Source: Halicephalobus mephisto (taxonomy: Eukaryota > Nematoda > Chromadorea > Rhabditida > Panagrolaimidae). Taken from it: DNA of 64,000 bases. Positions 22,678-34,640 of this stretch are shown piece by piece. The stretch lies in the NCBI GenBank assembly GCA_009193035.1, contig SWDT01000166.1, forward strand, positions 100,574 to 164,573, given 5' to 3'. Under the pieces are notes generated by a model. The model had not been told where the DNA came from, ran no database searches, and saw nothing but the letters and a program-made list of their open reading frames with translations. A program made the position numbers and the translations under genes. Numbering within the stretch: the stretch's first letter is position 1; each line of letters starts with the position of its first letter.

Positions 22678-25600
22678 CTTTCATATAGTTTATATTGCTT
22701 TTATATAAATTGAAATAACGTTGTTTCCAGCCATGATGGTTGTCTCAAGTAGTATAAATTAATTTCACTATGGTTTCAATAATTCTAAAAGACAGAAGGA
22801 CTTTATCGAACCGTAATCGAAACAAAAACAACAAATGACTAGATACAATTATCCTGATCCTAATATGTTTGTTTGCGGTTCACAGCAAACTTTCCATTCT
22901 TTGCTATTTCGAGCTTGTCTGGTCCATGTATGGTCATGCTTCTTCTTTAGCTCATCGAAAAGACAGAAATACTGTCATATATCATCATAACATAGTTATA
23001 CTGTTAAATTCAACAATGGAGAAAGTTATACTATTTCCAAAATGAATCCTCAAAAATGATTACTTCTTGATATTTTATTTTCTTTTAAATTGCTAATTTA
23101 TATATGATAAAATAACTTTTGTATTGTAAAAATCAAAACTTTTAAATCAAATTAGATTGTAAACTGACTTCGTTCCGAGTACAATAGGAAGTTGCCGAAC
23201 TTATTCGACTCGGAAATTTGCAAACTAGGATATAAATCCTGAAAATATTATTAACTTTTCCAACCATATCAAAGAAATTAATTTACTCAACTTTTTGGAA
23301 CCCTACGACACCCAAGTCGGTTAGTTCAAACAAGGTTGACATTTACTTTGTCATCTTCACAAATTCAGTCGACTCTCAGTTTCTTTGAAGATCTCTATCA
23401 GCATTTTCTCAGTAAAAAACACTTTTTAAATTTAATTTTCAGTAAATTTTAAGAATTTTTCACTGAAAATTGTCATAAAATTAACATTTTGGTAATCACA
23501 GATTTGTCAATTTTTATTTTTTCAATTATTCTGTAGACGTTGAAAAAAATTTGAATAACTTTTATGACATCATAAGAACGAATTTCGAAATTTATAAATA
23601 ACTTTCTAATTTTTTTGAAAATGAACTTTGAATAAATTTTAAAAATCTCCACAAATGAAGTCCCAAGTTCCTTTTCATAGTTTTCCCTGGTTCTGTTTTG
23701 CTCTTCGGTAAAAAAAAATTTAACCAATCGGTGACTTTTTGATTTTAGTGTACATTCGTGACTCTTGAATTTTTTCGAACGAACAATCAAAACTTGAGAG
23801 AAAGATTAATTTCATTTTTTGATGAATATATGACAAAAAATATTTCCATCTTTTTTCTGGCTATTTTAAATTGATGAATATCAGAAAAAAATAAAAATCA
23901 TACTATTATAAAAAATTGAAAATAAATTTTTATGGAAATGTTTTGAATTTTAATAACTTAGAACTTTTTAGAATTCGAGGTTTCAGATGGTTTTAAAAAT
24001 GTTACGAAATTCCGGAATATTATAAATACTCACATAAGAAATTAAAAAGTTTCAAAAATTCTCAGATTCTGGAAAGTTTTATAAAATTACAATATTAAAT
24101 ATATTAGAAATAAACATTCTTCCGAAATTGTCTCAACACGAATTTCCAAAATTCGGATTCAGATGCTGATTCGCGGTTTTTAACTTCTAGAAAATTCTAG
24201 TTTTAGAAAATCTACAAATCTAATAAGTATATTATTATAGCAACCAAAGAACTTGATTATAAAACTATTTTAACACCAGTTTTAAGAACTTATTAGAAGC
24301 TAAGGTACTCTACAATTTCGGTTTACCTAATGATTATTTCATAATCTTAGTATTATGGCAATTATAGACGAAATTCATTATGAAATTACTTCAATATAAA
24401 TTATAAAACTTGTTAGAAACGAAAATACTCTACAATTTCGGTTTACCTAATGATTATTTCGTAATCTTGCCCAACTTCGTGTTAATCGTATCATTATAAA
24501 CATCACAGACGAACTTCGTTATGAAATTACTTCAATATAATTTATAAAACTTGTTAGTAAATTTTTCTCAACTACTATCTTGAATATCTCTAAAATTGAT
24601 CTTTTTATGGAAACTACTCCATAAAGAAATCCAATATTGACTTGAATCAGCGATTACTGTCATATATCCTCTCTAATGTAGCTACGTCCCCTCAATTTCC
24701 TGTTATACCGTTTACATTAAAGATCATCCGAACCCGACACAATGACTGCTTTCTTTAGCGACAAATCAAATACATTTTCACCGAATCAAGGTGCTATTTA
24801 CCGCGAATTCTGTTGGCTCAAGAGCGTGAAACCCGATACCCTGGTTCAACTCTTAGGAATAATCGTTATTGGAAATTTTCGAAATATATTTAGAAAAAAA
24901 TTCAAATATTTCGTTGTGCAATATCCACATAATATAGTGAACACAACTGATTTCAGAAATTTTATAATTATACTTTTGTTGGATTTTCAGATGTTACTAC
25001 AAAATCCGTAATGGGATTAAGATAGTGTTGGTTCAGTATTGTTGATTTTGAGGTTCTTTAACAAGTGAAAATCTGTTAGGAAATTAAAGTATAGAATTTA
25101 TGTTAGATTCTTCCTTGAATTTGGTACTTTTAAACTAATTTAATTCATCTGCGTTTCCTTACATAGGTGGATTCCGATTAGAATTCCACATTTCATCATA
25201 ATCATCTAAAATGACAAGAATTTCACTGTATCCTCTTAGTTATTGTAGATTTTGAATCTTTTTACTACATCAAACTTTTTCAAAATCTCAAAATGCAGGA
25301 TCTAAGAAAGTTTTCAACGAATGTAATATTTTTGAACCGATGCAATTTATCATCTGATTCTGTTCTCTTGTCTGTACGGTTGTATTCTGAGTGAAATTAT
25401 ATTTTCTTCCGGAAACTCAAAACAAGATCAAAGATGATATTGCTGGTTCTGATATTCCTCAACATGTCAAACTTTAAAACGTACAATTTATATTGTTTTT
25501 CACTAGATTCAACGTTTTTGAGTTAATTAAATCCACCAGCTGACTCGATTTCTTTGTCTTTACGGTTGCAATTTTTTACAACCAGGTTTCTTAGCCATCT

Positions 25601-26874
25601 GGAAGAAACGTTCTTTTACCTTATATCCATGACATCTGTTTTGGCGCCAGGAAGATGAAAATCTCAACTTTCTTTCCCCTCAAAAAATTTACGCTTGCGT
25701 CCTTCCAATTTACAGTTTTTCCTTTTTGCGCAATATGCAATTAGAGACCATACTTTCGTCCTTTGAGAAATTGAATAACAACAACTTGCGCAAATTTCGT
25801 TTCAGAACCTCTAATTGAAAAAACTGAAGTTTGTTAAAAATTTATTTTTTAATAATGATGGAATTCAATAGGAGGATCTGAAGCTTTTCAAAATCCGGTA
25901 GAGTCTGGAACTTCTGAGAATCTGATGAAAGACTCCAGAATTTTCTAGATCTTCGTAGACAGTCGGAATCAGCTAAAATTGGGAAATATAGAAGTTTCTG
26001 AAAATTTTTGTTGAGGCAATTTCATAAAAAATTCATTTGTGATGTTCTTTGATATATGGGAATTTTGATTTGCATTCATTCACTTTTCGCCAAAAAGTAA
26101 AATTTGACAGTATTCATATTTTGTAAAAGTTCAGTTTTAATTTTTAATTAACTTCATTGGAAGGATTCCAGAATTCCCAAAACGCAATGGAAGCTACTGA
26201 AATTTCCAACAATCTCGTGGAAATTTCCGAATTTTTTCAGTTTGGTGGAAACATTTGGAATCAGCTGAAACTGAAAATTTTGGAAGTTTATGATGAAAAA
26301 ACTTTCTTCCAACTTTTATTTTCAATTTTATAATAGTATGATGTTGAAATTTCCCCAATGTTTTATTCAAAAGCCAAAGAACGTCAGATACATTCATCAA
26401 AGAAGGACCGCTAGAATTCCAACAAGGGATTAAAAAAGACCATAATGATCGTCTTTGATAGACAAAAAGTGAATAATGGCAATTGTCCCAAATGGCATGG
26501 AAAATAACGGACAATGAAATGGATAGGTCTTTAATGGTTAAGCATATTAAAGAAAAGGTCAAGAGTTCCAGGAAGTGGCGTAAGAAAAAGACCAAATAGG
26601 CAATTTAAATAACGATATCAAATAATATTTCTTTACTATAATGGATACCATCCAGTATTGTTATCATAAATATTTCCGGAACTCTTTATAGTGATTATGA
26701 TAGCAATATATGCAATATTTATTTTTCCGAGCATCATTTAAATATCTTATTGCAAACTTTAATGGACAGAAAATTAGTTTTACTAATTGACAGGATTGTG
26801 AAAATTGTGAAATCTCTCTCTCTTTGTAGTTACTATCCAAAGTAGGGGAGTTTAGAGGCCCTGAGGGCATGTAG
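22678..26874. other. Gene-poor region
   Basis: About 4.2 kb with only short open frames, none of which joins into a plausible gene or shows a known domain. The sequence has many oligo-A/T blocks and TTCTAGAAAATTTT-like degenerate repeats, plus the duplication at 24.3-24.56 kb and a 5S gene at the right end. Confidence 0.5.
24298..24556. repeat. Tandem duplication, two ~130-bp copies
   Basis: TACTCTACAATTTCGGTTTA and the following CCTAATGATTATTTC are repeated, and both copies end in TATAAAACTTGTTAG. The second copy has an extra ~22 bp. The GTTAGAA...TCTACA theme returns in the 122-bp array at 51.8 kb. Confidence 0.65.
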
Positions 26875-26990
26875 GTAGCGGTCAAACCATTGTGAAGACA
26901 CGCCATCCCGTTCGATCTAGCCAGTTAAACACGATAGGGCTGGGTTAGTACTTGGATCGGAGACGTCCTGGGAATCCCCAGTGCTGCTAC
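26875..26990 (+). rRNA. 5S rRNA gene, copy 4
   Basis: 116 nt followed by a T6 terminator and CCACTTTTATTTACT. The 5' block starts near 26829 as GTTACTATCC. One private change lies in the CTAGCC segment. Intergenic. Confidence 0.8.
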
Positions 26991-28770
26991 TTTTTTCCAC
27001 TTTTATTTACTAATTTTAAAACATCGAAAATCTTGTTCGAGAAAATTTGTTTAGTTGTTCATAAACGACCCTAGAAGTTTACTTTGATGGCGTTTGGAAA
27101 TGAGATTTTTCTTCCTAGCTGCTTTGCAAACTCATTGCTTTGACATTTCTGTGGCATGAAGAATCAACCTCAAAAGTTGCAAGACAATGGCTGAATAATA
27201 ACAATTCAGGCAGAATTGTAGACATTATCAACTATTCATCCAGACAAAAATGCCAGATAACTAATTTTAGACCAAATCCATCACTATGTTCATTGACGAA
27301 GCTATTTAGGATAGTGATTCTTCGGACATTATCCTCTTTCACTTCATTATAGAATTAACATCCTATCTCTGACACGTTATCCTGCATTTCTGTTGCTCTG
27401 CCGGATAGAAATCTAGAAACCACACTTCCCAGCCGCCTACCGTTTCTAATTAATCACCATGTCCCTCAATTTCCTAGGCACCTTGCTTCGGATCCTTGTT
27501 TAGCCGCTTCTTTGCACATTCCAGTCCCCGAGGCAGATCTCGCATGCTGATTAGAAAAATGTCCCCAGTAGCTTCAGACGAACCTCAGCCAGATATTTCA
27601 CACAGATAAAAAATCTGCAAGTTTTTTGTTTTCGCTTCAAGACGAGTTAGTCCCTTTACAACTCGAAAAGGAAGAAAGAGGAGAGCTCAATTATCCATAT
27701 CTGCATTATCCCAAAGACACAAGACCAAAGCTCTTTTAGCGCTCAGCTCATTTACAAGCTGCCCTAGGACTCAAAACAAATTTGTCTTTTGAGCTACACG
27801 TTGGACATGAGCATAGAAACTGCACAATTAACAAAAGTCTGGAATGGACGAGATTTATGTACAAATGTCAGCCAAGTCACCAACTTCATACAAATGCCTC
27901 CTCACACTAACAATAACCTTGGGAAAACCCCCAGGGCATAATCCAAAAATAAAAGTCCTACGAAAGAGCAAGCACTCTTTGCTGGAAAATCCTCGTACCT
28001 CGAACAAGTAGAGGTTAAAACCTGTCTTGGCTCCATTTCCCCCCATTTATCAGTCGGTCGAACTTTTCTGTTTTTGTGAAATTGTTTTCCGACATTACTT
28101 CTTTCTTTCTCTGGCATTATTTTTCACAACAAGCGTTTCACTTCAAAATACATAAAAAATTTATTTGTTTTTATAATGTCAAGTATCAACAACTTAGGAA
28201 CCCGTGTAAACTACTGTCTTGGATAGTAATTTACCACGCAACTGTAAAATTTACATATATGACAGTACACGAACCCACAAGAAGTACTTCAAGACAGCTA
28301 AAAACGAAATTAGTCCAAAAATATTGCAATTAGTCTGATTTTTTTCCACAGTTGAATAAGCATAATTTCCACTTGTTTCTTGTTTGACATAATTAGTTTC
28401 TTCAGTTTCCATGTTTGAATCTGTTGTTTCCAAGTCTAGACTCCAAGACTAAAGTCTCAAATGTAAACGAGGCCAGGAGTCAGTCAGCTTCCCCGTGCCA
28501 CCAGGACAAAGCCAATTCTCGCTTCCTCTTATGCTTTTGAAAAATGCAAAACTGTGTTTATTTGCAAAACGATCCTGGTTGAAGCTTTCCTGGTTGTCTC
28601 AGCCGGCCATATTCTAAAACAGCGAAATAGGCAAGCAGGCGTAAATTTGACATTTTTTGAAAAAGCCCCTGGCAATGGAGGCTTCTAGATGGGTAGATAA
28701 CTGATGATGAATATATTATTAATTAGATTTGGAATTGTATTATAATTATTCGAAGATGAAAATTTAAAAA
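26991..28770. other. Unexplained intergenic region of above-average GC
   Basis: From about 27.36 to 28.65 kb base composition is less A/T-rich than the flanks, and both strands have many stops. No domain, tRNA or rRNA was recognised. It could hold promoter or enhancer sequence or a non-coding RNA. Confidence 0.35.
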
Positions 28771-29143
28771 AATTGGTACTGAGAGCACTTTGTCGGTCGT
28801 AAAGTTGGTATCAAGAACACAGTATCAATAATAAACTTGGCGTTGAGAACACTTTGTCGACAGTAAACTTAGTATTAAGGATACAGTATTAATAATAAAC
28901 TTGGTGTTGAGAACACTTTATCGACAGGAAACTTAGTATTAAGGACACAGTATCAATAATAAACTTGGCGTTGAGAACACTTTGTCGACAGTAAACTTAG
29001 TGCTGAGAACACTTTGTCGACAGTAAACTTGGTGTTGAGAACACTTTGTTGACAGTAAACTTGGTAATAAGAACACTTTGTTGACAGTAAACTTAGTATT
29101 AAAGACACAGTACCAATAATAAACTTGGTGTTGAGAACACTGT
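28771..29143. repeat. Minisatellite array, ~32-36-bp related units
   Basis: Units of the form AACTTGGTGTTGAGAACACT + TTGTCGACAGT alternate with AACTTAGTATTAAGGACACA + GTATCAATAAT, about ten in all. The two unit types share ACTTRGTRTT-A-GAACAC, so the array is a higher-order repeat of one ancestral unit. Confidence 0.8.
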
Positions 29144-29713
29144 CAAATGGTGATTTCTTCATCCTTAGATGGTAATCGACTTTTCTGGAGTGCATGTGCG
29201 AAATACCTCAAAGTAATTCCGCAGTGGATCATATTTGATCCATACTTCCTTTTGCAATCTATTTTTGCTCATCATCCCTTTTTAAATAAAATTCCTAGGT
29301 CGAACATCTCAAAACAAAAAAGTATACTCTTTTGCCAGTCACTCAAAATGCAAACAATCTCTCACTTGTCTTCTTCTCAACAACATTGGTCTTCCTTCGA
29401 TGAGAAGGCGATGATGAGACAAGCAAACTCTCGCATGCTAGACACCTAGTTTCGCGCCCTTTGTTTGATCCAATTCTCTCCGCAAAATCAAACAAGGATA
29501 TCTCCATTTACATACTATGAATTGAGGTACGTACCATTTCAAATAAACAATCCAAATCCGATCTTGGGTTTTTGCACGTTCGGAAATTGGTGCACCATCT
29601 AGATCAACAAGTAATTTGAGAGACCTAATAGCAAAACAACATTGTACCGCAGGTCAATTTTAAAATAGCACAAAGATTAAAGTTTAGAAGTGCCAGAGAT
29701 CAGACGTCCTGGA

Positions 29714-30017
29714 GAAAGTGGGATTTTGTGAAAGATGTCTTGAAAATCCAGTTTTTGGAAACTTTTTGATGGTTTTTGAGATCGTTGGAGGCAGTTTTGA
29801 ACTGTGAAGATGGGTTTCATAGAAATTCAATTCTGAAGGATTATCTGCAAGATGATGAATAACAACTTTTACTTCTGAAAGAACCCTTCAGAACCGAACT
29901 TTCGAAAAACCCATCTTCACAATTCCCCCGTGTTCTTAACAACCTTAAAAAATACCTTCATAGATTCCCCAAACTTGCATTCTGAAGTTCATTCTTTCAG
30001 AAACTAGAAAAATATCC
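29714..30017. mobile_element. 304-bp dispersed repeat, copy 2
   Basis: Near-identical partner of 16130-16433: same length, about two substitutions. Flanks are unrelated, so the edges define the unit: GAAAGTGGGATTTTGTG on the left, CTAGAAAAATATCC on the right. Confidence 0.7.
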
Positions 30018-30607
30018 TACATTTTAGAATTTTCAACATACTATAACTAAAATTCCACTCATATTCCCCATGTCTCTCGTCCAGTACCTTCCAATTTAGC
30101 ATGTGGATTTCCTCTCCCTCGCAATTGGATTCACTTCTTTGTTCTTGGTCCTTTGCTCGCTCCGTTGGTTTCTGGACAAAGGCACAATCAAACTAGACTA
30201 GCCAGACCTCACCAAAATCGGTCATTCATTCCAAAACAGGCATTTCGCGCACCGACAAGGCCATCCTCATCATCTCATTTTGCATCGGCGACACTTTTTG
30301 ACTTTAAAATTGCGCGAGTTAAAATTTTTCATATCCATCAACTAATAATAAACGAATTTGAAATTTTTCGCACTAGTTATTATTAATTTCATGATGGATA
30401 GTCCAACCAGCTGTTTCAAAAATTGAATCCATTGTTACAAAATTAAAATTGTATCTAGAGCAGAAAACGAAAATAAAGCAAGTTCATTAGCCACTTGACT
30501 GGGCAAGTTTGGTTAACAAGCTCGAAAAGATGGAATCTGAATTTCCTCAGAGAGTCGGTCATTTGTAAAATAGCTCAAAAGAACATTGTGCCAAAGAAGC
30601 GTTAGAG

Positions 30608-30724
30608 CAGAAACATGGTCTTGAACAGAAACATGGTCTTGGACAGAAACATGGTCTTGGACAGAAACATGGTCTTGAACAGAAACATGGTCTTGGACAG
30701 AAACATGGTCTTGGACAGAAAGCC
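30608..30724. repeat. 18-bp tandem repeat, six full copies
   Basis: CAGAAACATGGTCTTGGA (or ..GAA) is repeated head to tail from 30608, ending with a partial copy. The open frame through it (repeating Met-Val-Leu-Asp-Arg-Asn) follows from the period being a multiple of three and is not evidence of a gene. Confidence 0.85.
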
Positions 30725-31938
30725 AGTGAGAGTTATTACGGAGATTGAAAACGCAATTGTCTTGGTATGGGTTTTTAGGATTTTATGGAGTTCCGGAATT
30801 GATACTTTAAATAGTTGCGGAAGTTTTACAAGGTTTTTACTGGTTTCTGAAGGATGTTTGGGAATTTATAGTTTTCCTAAAACATTATAAGATTGCAGAA
30901 TCATCTGTAAAATTCCAACGTTCCAGAATTTTCTGCAAAATTTTGTAATTTTCTTTCGGATTCTACGAAATTCTAAAAAGTTTCAGAATCTTATAAAATT
31001 TCAGAATCTTTTACAAAATTCTAAAAATTTCAAAATTTTCTATTAGATTCTAAAAATTTCAAAATATTTCATAAAATTCTAAAAATTTTACAAATTTCAA
31101 AATATTTCATAAAATTTTACAAATTTCTAAAAATTTTAAAGTTTCGGAATTTTCTTTTATTTCATTTTCCAAGATTTCAGAAACTTCCATAAACTGTCAA
31201 AATCCATGAAATTCTTGAATGTTCCGAAAAATTCTAAGATTCTTCTCCAAAATTTCAGTTGGAGTAAAATTAGAATTATTAAAATACATTTCGCAGCCCT
31301 AATTTCAGTGTTCAAATATCCAACACCCGTAAATCCTCTGAATGAAAAAAATCAGTAAACAAGCAATTATCGGAAAAAGGACTGTCCTCTTTTGATTTTG
31401 CGCAGAAATTTTAGTACTTTCCGGTCATCAAAAATTTGAACAAACAATGATTCGACCTCCAATTTTCCAAATTCAAATTTCAATTTTCTCACGACTCTCG
31501 GATCAAACAAGATTCTTTTTGGCAATTTGGTTCTTGATGCTTAAAGAGTTTAGTTTTCACAGAAGCCAAAAGTGGGGTACTTTTGAGACAAGTGCTTATC
31601 GCGGAGGACCACCTGCAAAGCCCCATTTCCGTTTGACATCAAGATTAACCAAACCGTATCTAATGTAAAAATGTCAAAATTGAACTAAAATTTTAAATTC
31701 TATATATAAATGCAGACAAACAAGCTTGCGGCAAAGAAAACGCTGAATCAGCAATCTTTCAAAAAATCGAAAAACTTTAATAAAATCGAAAAACTTTAAT
31801 AAAATTGAATAATTTAAACTTACGAATTATTTTTTAATTTTTATTAGAAAATATAAATTAATAAAAAATAATAATTCTGCGTCAATAAAATAGGAAAAAA
31901 ATAATTTTTGGCGTTATGTCCACAATGCCAACAAATAC

Positions 31939-32057
31939 CTCTCTTGATGAATCACGCTTGCACACCTGAAACTTTGCTCACCTCGACCCTAGATTCAGAA
32001 TCCTACAGAGGTTGAGTCGAAGTTCCAGGCCGCAAGCGTGATCATCATCAAGAGGAA
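31939..32057. ncRNA. Long imperfect hairpin, candidate small-RNA precursor
   Basis: CCTCTCTTGATGAATCACGC at the left pairs with GCGTGATCATCATCAAGAGG at the right. Pairing continues inward, imperfectly (CTTGC/GCAAG, then CCTGAAACTTTGCTCACCTC against a complementary right arm), leaving a loop of about 25-30 nt. Total length is ~118 nt with roughly 45 bp of stem. It could be a miRNA-like precursor, a foldback element, or the head of the satellite that follows. Nothing shows which strand, if any, is transcribed. Confidence 0.4.
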
Positions 32058-32574
32058 TTAAATCCTGGATCAATAATTCCAAATCTAAAAAATAAAATTC
32101 TTGACCAATAATTTTTAAGTATAAATGTACAAAATGGCAACGCCAACAAAAATACTACCTCGCTCGAGCCTTATTCCGAAGCGTAAGTGCTGTCTGCTGG
32201 AGACTGCCTTCACTGAAAGAGGAACGTGTGCATACATGTCTTCGTCGTCGTTTTCAAAGGAAACTAGCCCGCCTTCTCTCCGCCAACGCAGCCCCATAGT
32301 CAGTAGCAAAACGGAGGCATGCAATACAAGGCAACAAAAACGAATGCTGGCAACACTAGTATGAACGCGTGTCAATCCAGCTACTACTGCTCCGCTGTTG
32401 AGCCTCATCTTTTGCCTCCTTGCTGACTGACCCAAAGCGACAAAACCACTCCTACTTTTTTCGTCAAATATAAATTTTAAATTTTACAAAAGAGAAAAAC
32501 TGTTCATTCTGGGTATATCCCATTTCTCTTTTTTTGACATTCAAAGAGAGGCAAATTTAAATGTCTTTCTGGAG

Positions 32575-33500
32575 TACAAAAACCAGGAAGAATAAATCTT
32601 TCTTTGGCGTCCTGTCCGTAATGACAAAGGTAAAATTTTTGGTGTTCTGTCTAGAAGAATAGAAACAAAAGTCTTCAGAGTTCTGTTCACAGGAATAAAA
32701 ACATTAATTTTGGCATTATGTCCAGAAGAGCAAAAATGAAATTCTTTGGCATTGTGTCCAGGAAAATAAAGATAAAATTTTCTGGCATTGAGTCAGTAAA
32801 GACAAAATTATTAATTTTGGCGTTCTGTCCAGAAAAACAAAAAATGAAATTTTTGGCGTTCTGTTCACAAAAACAAAAATGAAATTCTTTGGCGTTGTGT
32901 CCGTAAGGACAAAATTATTAATTTTGGCGTTGTGTTCACATAAAAATGAAATTCTTTGGCGTTTTGTTCACAAAAATAAAAATGAAATTTTTGGCGTTGT
33001 GTCCAAAAAAACAAAAAATTAACTTTTTGGCGTTCTGTTCACAAAAACAAAGATACAATTTTTAATATTCTTTTGACAAGATTAAAAATACAATTTTTCT
33101 GCGTTCTGTTCACATAGCTAAAGATACAGATTTTTTTGACTTTTATCTGTGAAATTAAAAATATAAAATTTGGCATTTTGCAAGTTTTATTTTTAATTGC
33201 GGTTTACTGGTAATGAGTCCACAAGGCCAAAAGCGCAAAAGTCGTTGGTGTTATGTTTTTAATGAAAATCCCCAAGATTTACAAAAAAATTTACTTTCAA
33301 AATTGGCGTTTTGTGATTAATGCCAATGTTTGGTTTTGGACGTTATTTATTTTAATGATCTTTAATGCCAGAGGTTAAAACTCACTTTTGTCGTTGTGTA
33401 CACAATGCCAAACATAAATATTATCTTTGGCGTTAGTGACAAAAATCCAAATATGTAAACAAATCCAATTCACTGAAACCAATTATTTTGGCGTTTTGTT
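32575..33500. repeat. Degenerate TTTGGCGTT array, ~35-60-bp spacing
   Basis: About 20 occurrences of TTTGGCRTT followed by CTGTNCACAAAAACAAAAATG or close variants. It grades into the tighter 31-bp array at 33929. Scattered isolated units lie near 31.9 kb. No gene. Confidence 0.7.
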
Positions 33501-33928
33501 CTGGATGCCAAATCGATAATAAAAAACAAAAAATAATCAAAATTGTGAAATGAAACAAACTGGACTGCCTGCTTTCGCGTTATTCGGTCCCAGACATCCT
33601 GCTTATGGTCCAAAGTTTCCTCTGTGCCTCTGGCTTTAGTTTGCCACTGGCATCTTCCAGAAATGTGCCAGTCAAAAATTTTTTTCGCCAGGAAACCTAA
33701 AAACACGCTCTTTGCTGCACGTTCGAACTGAAGTTGGCTCAGAAAGAATAGAAATAAAACATAGAATCGATAGGGGACTTTAGAGTTTCGTGAAATATTC
33801 AAAAAAAATTAATTTTGTGCTTTAATCACTGCGATATCTTCATGTTATCTACAATTTTCCATTCATTTTTGATATTAATCAAATTTAGTGAGATTTCTGG
33901 CATTATGGATGATCTGTCAGAAATTGTA

Positions 33929-34190
33929 TGGCGTTATGTACATAATGCCAAAGATATCTTGGCGTTATGTACATAATGCCAAAGATATCTTGGCGTTATG
34001 GACACTTTGCCAAAAACATGTTGGCATTAAGGACACTTTGCCAAAAACATGTTGGCGTTATGTACATGATGCCAAAAACTTCCTGGCGTTATGTACATGA
34101 TGTCAAAGACATTTTGGCATTAAGGACATTTTGCCAAAAAATTTGGCATTTCGTCCAGAACGCCAAAAACTTTCTGGCATTGTGTATAAA
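33929..34190. repeat. 31-bp palindromic satellite
   Basis: Units begin about every 31 bp (33929, 33960, 33991, 34022, 34053, 34084, and so on). Each contains a near-perfect palindrome centred on GTAC or GGAC, for example GGCGTTATGTACATAATGCC, so every unit can form its own stem. The open frames through it (QKHVGVMY...) follow the period and are not a gene. Confidence 0.85.
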
Positions 34191-34299
34191 TAGTGGAAAT
34201 TCTCTCGCGTTTTATTGAAAAAGTTGTAAATAAAATCTTCGAAAATAAAACTTTTCAAACCTTGGTGTACGGCCCCCTTCAGTACTAAACAACTCTATT

Positions 34300-34640
34300 A
34301 TCAAAAATAAAGTATTTTAGAAATAAAAAAGTAATCCATCGCGAAAGCCCTAAAAGTGCCCAAAGTAGTCATAAACTTGAAAGGAACGGACCAAGGGTTC
34401 ATTTGCAAATTTAACAAGGTAGCATTTCCCCAGGGTAATAAACTAACAGACAACCAGACAAAAATCTTTGAATCAATTTTTAAAAATAACAATTTATGAA
34501 TTGAGCCGATTTCAAGGATTTTCAGAATTGGAAAAAGAACTTTGGTCTTTCGCGAAAATGGAGAAATTCGTCTTGAGACAGGAAACTAGTGGAAAATTAA
34601 AAAAGGATTTTCCGAAAATAAGTAATTCATTTTCAACAAT
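34300..34640. other. Spacer between satellite blocks
   Basis: Short overlapping open frames on both strands, none with recognisable content. No gene supported. Confidence 0.4.

Noticed and set aside
24742..25011. Open frame starting MTAFFSDKSNTFSPNQGAIY, and an A-box/B-box-like pair near 24810-24850
   Set aside because: Only the first ~40 residues look protein-like and no exon follows; the A and B boxes are too close together for a tRNA.
26194..26595. 133-codon minus-strand open frame
   Set aside because: Hydrophobic, Phe/Lys/Ser-rich translation typical of A/T-rich non-coding DNA; no splice context and no domain.
30615..30890. Open frame with repeated MVLDRN
   Set aside because: Created by an 18-bp tandem repeat; the downstream part has no recognisable content.
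32115..32435. Overlapping open frames on both strands in a GC-richer patch
   Set aside because: Neither has a domain, plausible start context or matching splice sites; left as unexplained sequence.
28771..34190. CRISPR-like regular repeats
   Set aside because: Spacers are not unique, units are satellites, and this is a nuclear animal genome.
33888..34218. Two overlapping 70-83-codon open frames with repeated WRYVHDAKD / QKHVG
   Set aside because: Pure consequence of the 31-bp palindromic satellite.
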